A stretch of DNA of 7,752 nucleotides from CBFCZU01 sp965602635 (lineage in GTDB: Bacteria > Planctomycetota > Phycisphaerae > SM23-33). How positions within the stretch are numbered: the stretch's first letter is position 1; each line of letters starts with the position of its first letter. Where the stretch lies: contig CBFCZU010000203.1 of NCBI GenBank assembly GCA_965602635.1, positions 1 to 7,752 on the forward strand, given 5' to 3'. Below, one piece after another: positions 5,949-7,752 of the stretch. Below the pieces are notes generated by a model. It was not told the DNA's origin. It did not search any database and saw only the letters and a list, made by a program, of their open reading frames with translations. Both the position numbers and the translations under genes were made by a program.

Positions 5949-5978
5949 TTGACCGAACCGCACACTTCGGATTAGGAT
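5949..5978 (+). promoter_or_regulatory. possible promoter for the VPLPAP-tail gene
   Basis: TTGACC (5949-5954; five of six matches), an 18-bp spacer and TAGGAT (5973-5978; four of six). A 7-bp direct repeat ACTTCGG (5964-5970 and 5981-5987, 17-bp period) flanks the -10 box and could be a regulator site. Start near 5985 would give a leader of about 160 nt. Confidence 0.35.
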
Positions 5979-5984
5979 CCACTT

Positions 5985-6145
5985 CGGTATTGGCTGGAGG
6001 GCAGCCTGCGAGGGTTTTTCCTTCGCCGAGCAACCGGCAGAGCGGCATGCACGGTCCTCGTGGGCGCCCGCGTGTGCCCCGCCGTCGGTGCGAGCGGCGG
6101 CGAGGCGCGAGGGCATTGGCTGCTTCCGGAAAGTGAGGGACACAG
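5985..6145 (+). promoter_or_regulatory. long leader of the VPLPAP-tail gene
   Basis: About 160 nt lie between the likely transcript start and the ATG. Two neighbouring hairpins are visible: GGCTG/CAGCC (5992-5996 with 6002-6006), and GCGAGGG/CCTTCGC (6008-6014 with 6020-6026; one G-U pair, TTTTT loop). The rest is GC-rich with no open frame I would defend. The ribosome site TGAGGGA is at 6134-6140. By eye it shares no clear sequence with the other PEP-CTERM leader. Confidence 0.35.
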
Positions 6146-6814
6146 ATGATTGCAGAGAAGCGCGGCGGTTGCCGGGCGGCTGCCCTGACGATCGCCTTGG
6201 TGGCTTGGGCGGTCTTGGCGGCGCCGGCGGCTGGAGACATCGTCAACGGGAACTTCGAGGCCACCCCGCCACTGGCCGGCTGGACCAGCCAGGCACTCAA
6301 CCCGCCCGGCGACTACATCGAAGGCATCTTCGATTCGGCCCTGAGCTCCACGGTCGCACACCTTCACGCGGAGGCGACGTACACCTACGACCAGGGCCAG
6401 TGGACCGGCGACCTCGGGCAGGCCTGGCTGTTTCAGGCGCCCGTCGTTACCCAGGCGAACGAGCATGTGTTGCGCCTGGACGCCAGGTCGGCCGTCAGCG
6501 GGCTGGAGGTCAGCGACCCGGCGGTCACCGTCACCGTAGCCGGCGGCGGGGGCGGCGGCGGGGCTCTGACCAGCGCCCTGTGGACGCAGTACACCTTCCC
6601 GATCGTCGATGGCGGGGGACAGCCCATAGGGCCGGGAAGCATGATCAACGTCCTGCTGGAGATCACCGCCAACACGCCGGCCAGCGCGGGCTACGAGGGC
6701 CAGCAGGTCACGCAGACGCTGGACCTCTACGTGGACAACGTCCACCTGGTCCCGCTTCCGGCCCCGGCGATACTGCTCGTCCTCGGCGCCGCCTGGGTGC
6801 TGCGCCGGCGCTGA
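6146..6814 (+). CDS. secreted protein with VPLPAP-type C-terminal sorting tail
   Basis: A 222-residue exported protein. A basic start (KR, R10), a hydrophobic Ala-rich helix at about 11-27 and AAG|D near 30 form a signal peptide. The mature part opens with NGNFE (34-38) and Gly-Trp (45-46), the signature opening of many PEP-CTERM jelly-roll proteins that resemble carbohydrate-binding modules. A seven-glycine run lies at 133-139 and YVDNVHL near the end closes the beta-sandwich. The tail from 202 reads VPLPAP, a hydrophobic helix and final RRR. This is the VPLPA variant of the PEP-CTERM signal, processed by an exosortase. GAGGGA at 6135-6140 is a good ribosome site for ATG 6146. Ligand and role are unknown; glycan binding is a guess from the fold. 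It diverges from the lipoprotein gene and converges on the membrane-protein gene. Confidence 0.92.
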   Translation: MIAEKRGGCRAAALTIALVAWAVLAAPAAGDIVNGNFEATPPLAGWTSQALNPPGDYIEGIFDSALSSTVAHLHAEATYTYDQGQWTGDLGQAWLFQAPVVTQANEHVLRLDARSAVSGLEVSDPAVTVTVAGGGGGGGALTSALWTQYTFPIVDGGGQPIGPGSMINVLLEITANTPASAGYEGQQVTQTLDLYVDNVHLVPLPAPAILLVLGAAWVLRRR

Positions 6815-6861
6815 CGGCACAGCCCCGGCGGGCGGGCCGGTGAGGGCGGCTATGAGTGTTT

Positions 6862-6894
6862 GCAGCCCGCATCTTCCCGGACGCGGGCTGCTTG
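6862..6894 (+). terminator. terminator-like hairpin after the VPLPAP-tail gene
   Basis: GCAGCCCGC (6862-6870) and GCGGGCTGC (6883-6891) form a perfect 9-bp stem with a 12-base loop, followed by TTGT. It lies 48 bases after the stop. The T-run is short, so efficiency is uncertain. Confidence 0.55.
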
Positions 6895-6904
6895 TATGCG
6901 CCAG

Positions 6905-6929
6905 GCGGCCGGTAGTAAGGCCCGGCCGC
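6905..6929 (-). terminator. second hairpin serving the convergent membrane-protein gene
   Basis: GCGGCCGG (6905-6912) pairs with CCGGCCGC (6922-6929) over a 9-base loop, an 8-bp stem 19 bases beyond the minus-strand stop at 6948. No T-run follows on the minus strand. With the neighbouring stem it would separate the two convergent transcripts. Confidence 0.35.
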
Positions 6930-6947
6930 GCGAGCCTGTGCGGCGGC

Positions 6948-7673
6948 TCAGATCTTTTGCTCGTTTGACGGGGTGGGCGGTGCGGCCGGACCTTCGACCC
7001 CAAGCGTCATGCGCCGGTAGCCCTGGCCGAACTTCACCTGCACCATCAGCCACAGCAGCACCACGAACACCGGGTAGGCGACGAACCGGCTGTAGTAGTG
7101 CAGGTGCTTGCCCCAGGCGGCCGAGCCGCTGGTGACCAGGCGGGTCTGGCTCGAAAGCTCGCCGAAATTGTACGTCGCCCCGCAGAGAATGGAGCTTTCC
7201 GGCAGGGCCTGCTGCCAGGGCAGAAGGAACAGGCACAGCAGCAGGGACCAGAAGAAGGCGCTGACATACCCGGCGACGCCGGGCGACCGCCCGACCAGCG
7301 AGACGTTAGTCGCCAGCAGCATCGCCAGCGACAGCAGGATGGCCGAGGCCAGGGCGACGAACTTGCTGACGGGCAGAGCCCAGCCGAGCAGGAGGCCCCA
7401 GGCGCCGTCGCCCGACTCGGCATTGGCCGGGAGGGTGGTCGTCGCCGGCGCCTTGGGCGCGTCCTCGGCCGGTGCGACCCTGGCCGCCGGCTCCTTGGCT
7501 TCGGCCAGCTTGTCCAGGTCAACCACCCCCGCGAAACGCACCAGCACGAAAGCGACCGCCTGAACCAGCAGCGCTGCCAGGATCAGACACCAGAACCAGT
7601 TCTTGGCGGTGCGAACGCTGGCGAAGGCCCGGGAATATTCGTCCCCGCCTTGGGGACTGATGAACTGTTCCAT
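6948..7673 (-). CDS. four-helix inner-membrane protein of unknown function
   Basis: A 241-residue protein with four predicted membrane helices: about 26-47 (NWFWCLILAALLVQAVAFVL), 101-122, 135-153 (GYVSAFFWSLLLCLFLL) and 186-204 (YPVFVVLLWLMVQV). An Ala/Pro/Glu-rich, probably disordered segment (about 55-88) separates helices 1 and 2. A loop with SSILCGATYNFGE (150-162) separates 3 and 4. The C-terminus is a short polar tail. I see no catalytic motif and recognise no family. The start at ATG 7673 is well supported by AAGGAG seven bases upstream. An upstream in-frame ATG at 7727 would add an implausible polar leader. The gene stands alone on its strand here. A short inverted repeat ATGCC/GGCAT (7701-7705 with 7712-7716) lies upstream, but no clear promoter is visible before the window ends. 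Confidence 0.88.
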   Translation of the reverse strand: MEQFISPQGGDEYSRAFASVRTAKNWFWCLILAALLVQAVAFVLVRFAGVVDLDKLAEAKEPAARVAPAEDAPKAPATTTLPANAESGDGAWGLLLGWALPVSKFVALASAILLSLAMLLATNVSLVGRSPGVAGYVSAFFWSLLLCLFLLPWQQALPESSILCGATYNFGELSSQTRLVTSGSAAWGKHLHYYSRFVAYPVFVVLLWLMVQVKFGQGYRRMTLGVEGPAAPPTPSNEQKI

Positions 7674-7752
7674 CGCAAGGCTCCTTCCAGGTGAGGCGGA
7701 ATGCCCATCTTGGCATGTTATCGGCACGGGGGCGGCCGGTCCATGAGATTAG

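Noticed and set aside
5991..6006. Sigma-54 promoter (TGGC-N8-GC) before the VPLPAP-tail gene
   Set aside because: Sigma-54 control of PEP-CTERM genes is known elsewhere, but only the invariant GG and GC and a few other bases match. The -12 element TTGC is not kept.

Overview
The window is GC-rich bacterial DNA with strong G/C third-position bias in its genes. It holds six protein genes that I support, one of them small. Two secreted proteins end in PEP-CTERM-type sorting tails, and there is a VWA/GATase-like membrane protein, an S24 repressor with a long insertion, a lipoprotein and a four-helix membrane protein of unknown function. This mix fits a Planctomycetota (Phycisphaerae-like) or related PVC-group genome. 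That placement is inference from protein style; no marker gene is present. I see no rRNA, tRNA, transposase, integrase or CRISPR array.

Layout. 1-59: tandem copies of a 25-bp unit that run into the 3' end of the first gene. 53-727 (-): VPEP-type PEP-CTERM secreted protein, with a leader of about 140 nt rich in inverted repeats and an extended -10 promoter near 877-885. 958-1968 (-): XRE/S24 LexA-like self-cleaving repressor. 1969-2075: AT-richer divergent control region with a perfect TTCGCA-AA-TGCGAA inverted repeat, a further half-site and plus-strand promoter elements. 2076-2252 (+): probable 58-aa protein whose 3' end carries a G-quadruplex motif and a 7-bp hairpin. 2253-2429: GC-rich convergent spacer with hairpins. 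2430-4916 (-): large membrane-anchored protein with two VWA-like domains around a non-catalytic GATase-like domain. 4992-5846 (-): lipoprotein of unknown function, just upstream of the VWA gene and probably co-transcribed with it. 5847-6145: divergent promoter region in which the lipoprotein promoter's -35 box lies in the loop of an 11-bp inverted repeat. 6146-6814 (+): second secreted protein with a VPLPAP sorting tail. 6815-6947: convergent spacer with terminator-like hairpins. 6948-7673 (-): four-helix inner-membrane protein of unknown function.

How the parts may work together. The lipoprotein and VWA genes look like one envelope operon. The two sorting-tail proteins are probably exported and processed by an exosortase encoded elsewhere. 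The repressor and the divergent small ORF look like a compact damage-responsive or phage-like switch. This switch is the best candidate here for something undescribed, but function is unproven. Everything else is ordinary chromosomal content with poorly characterised proteins.
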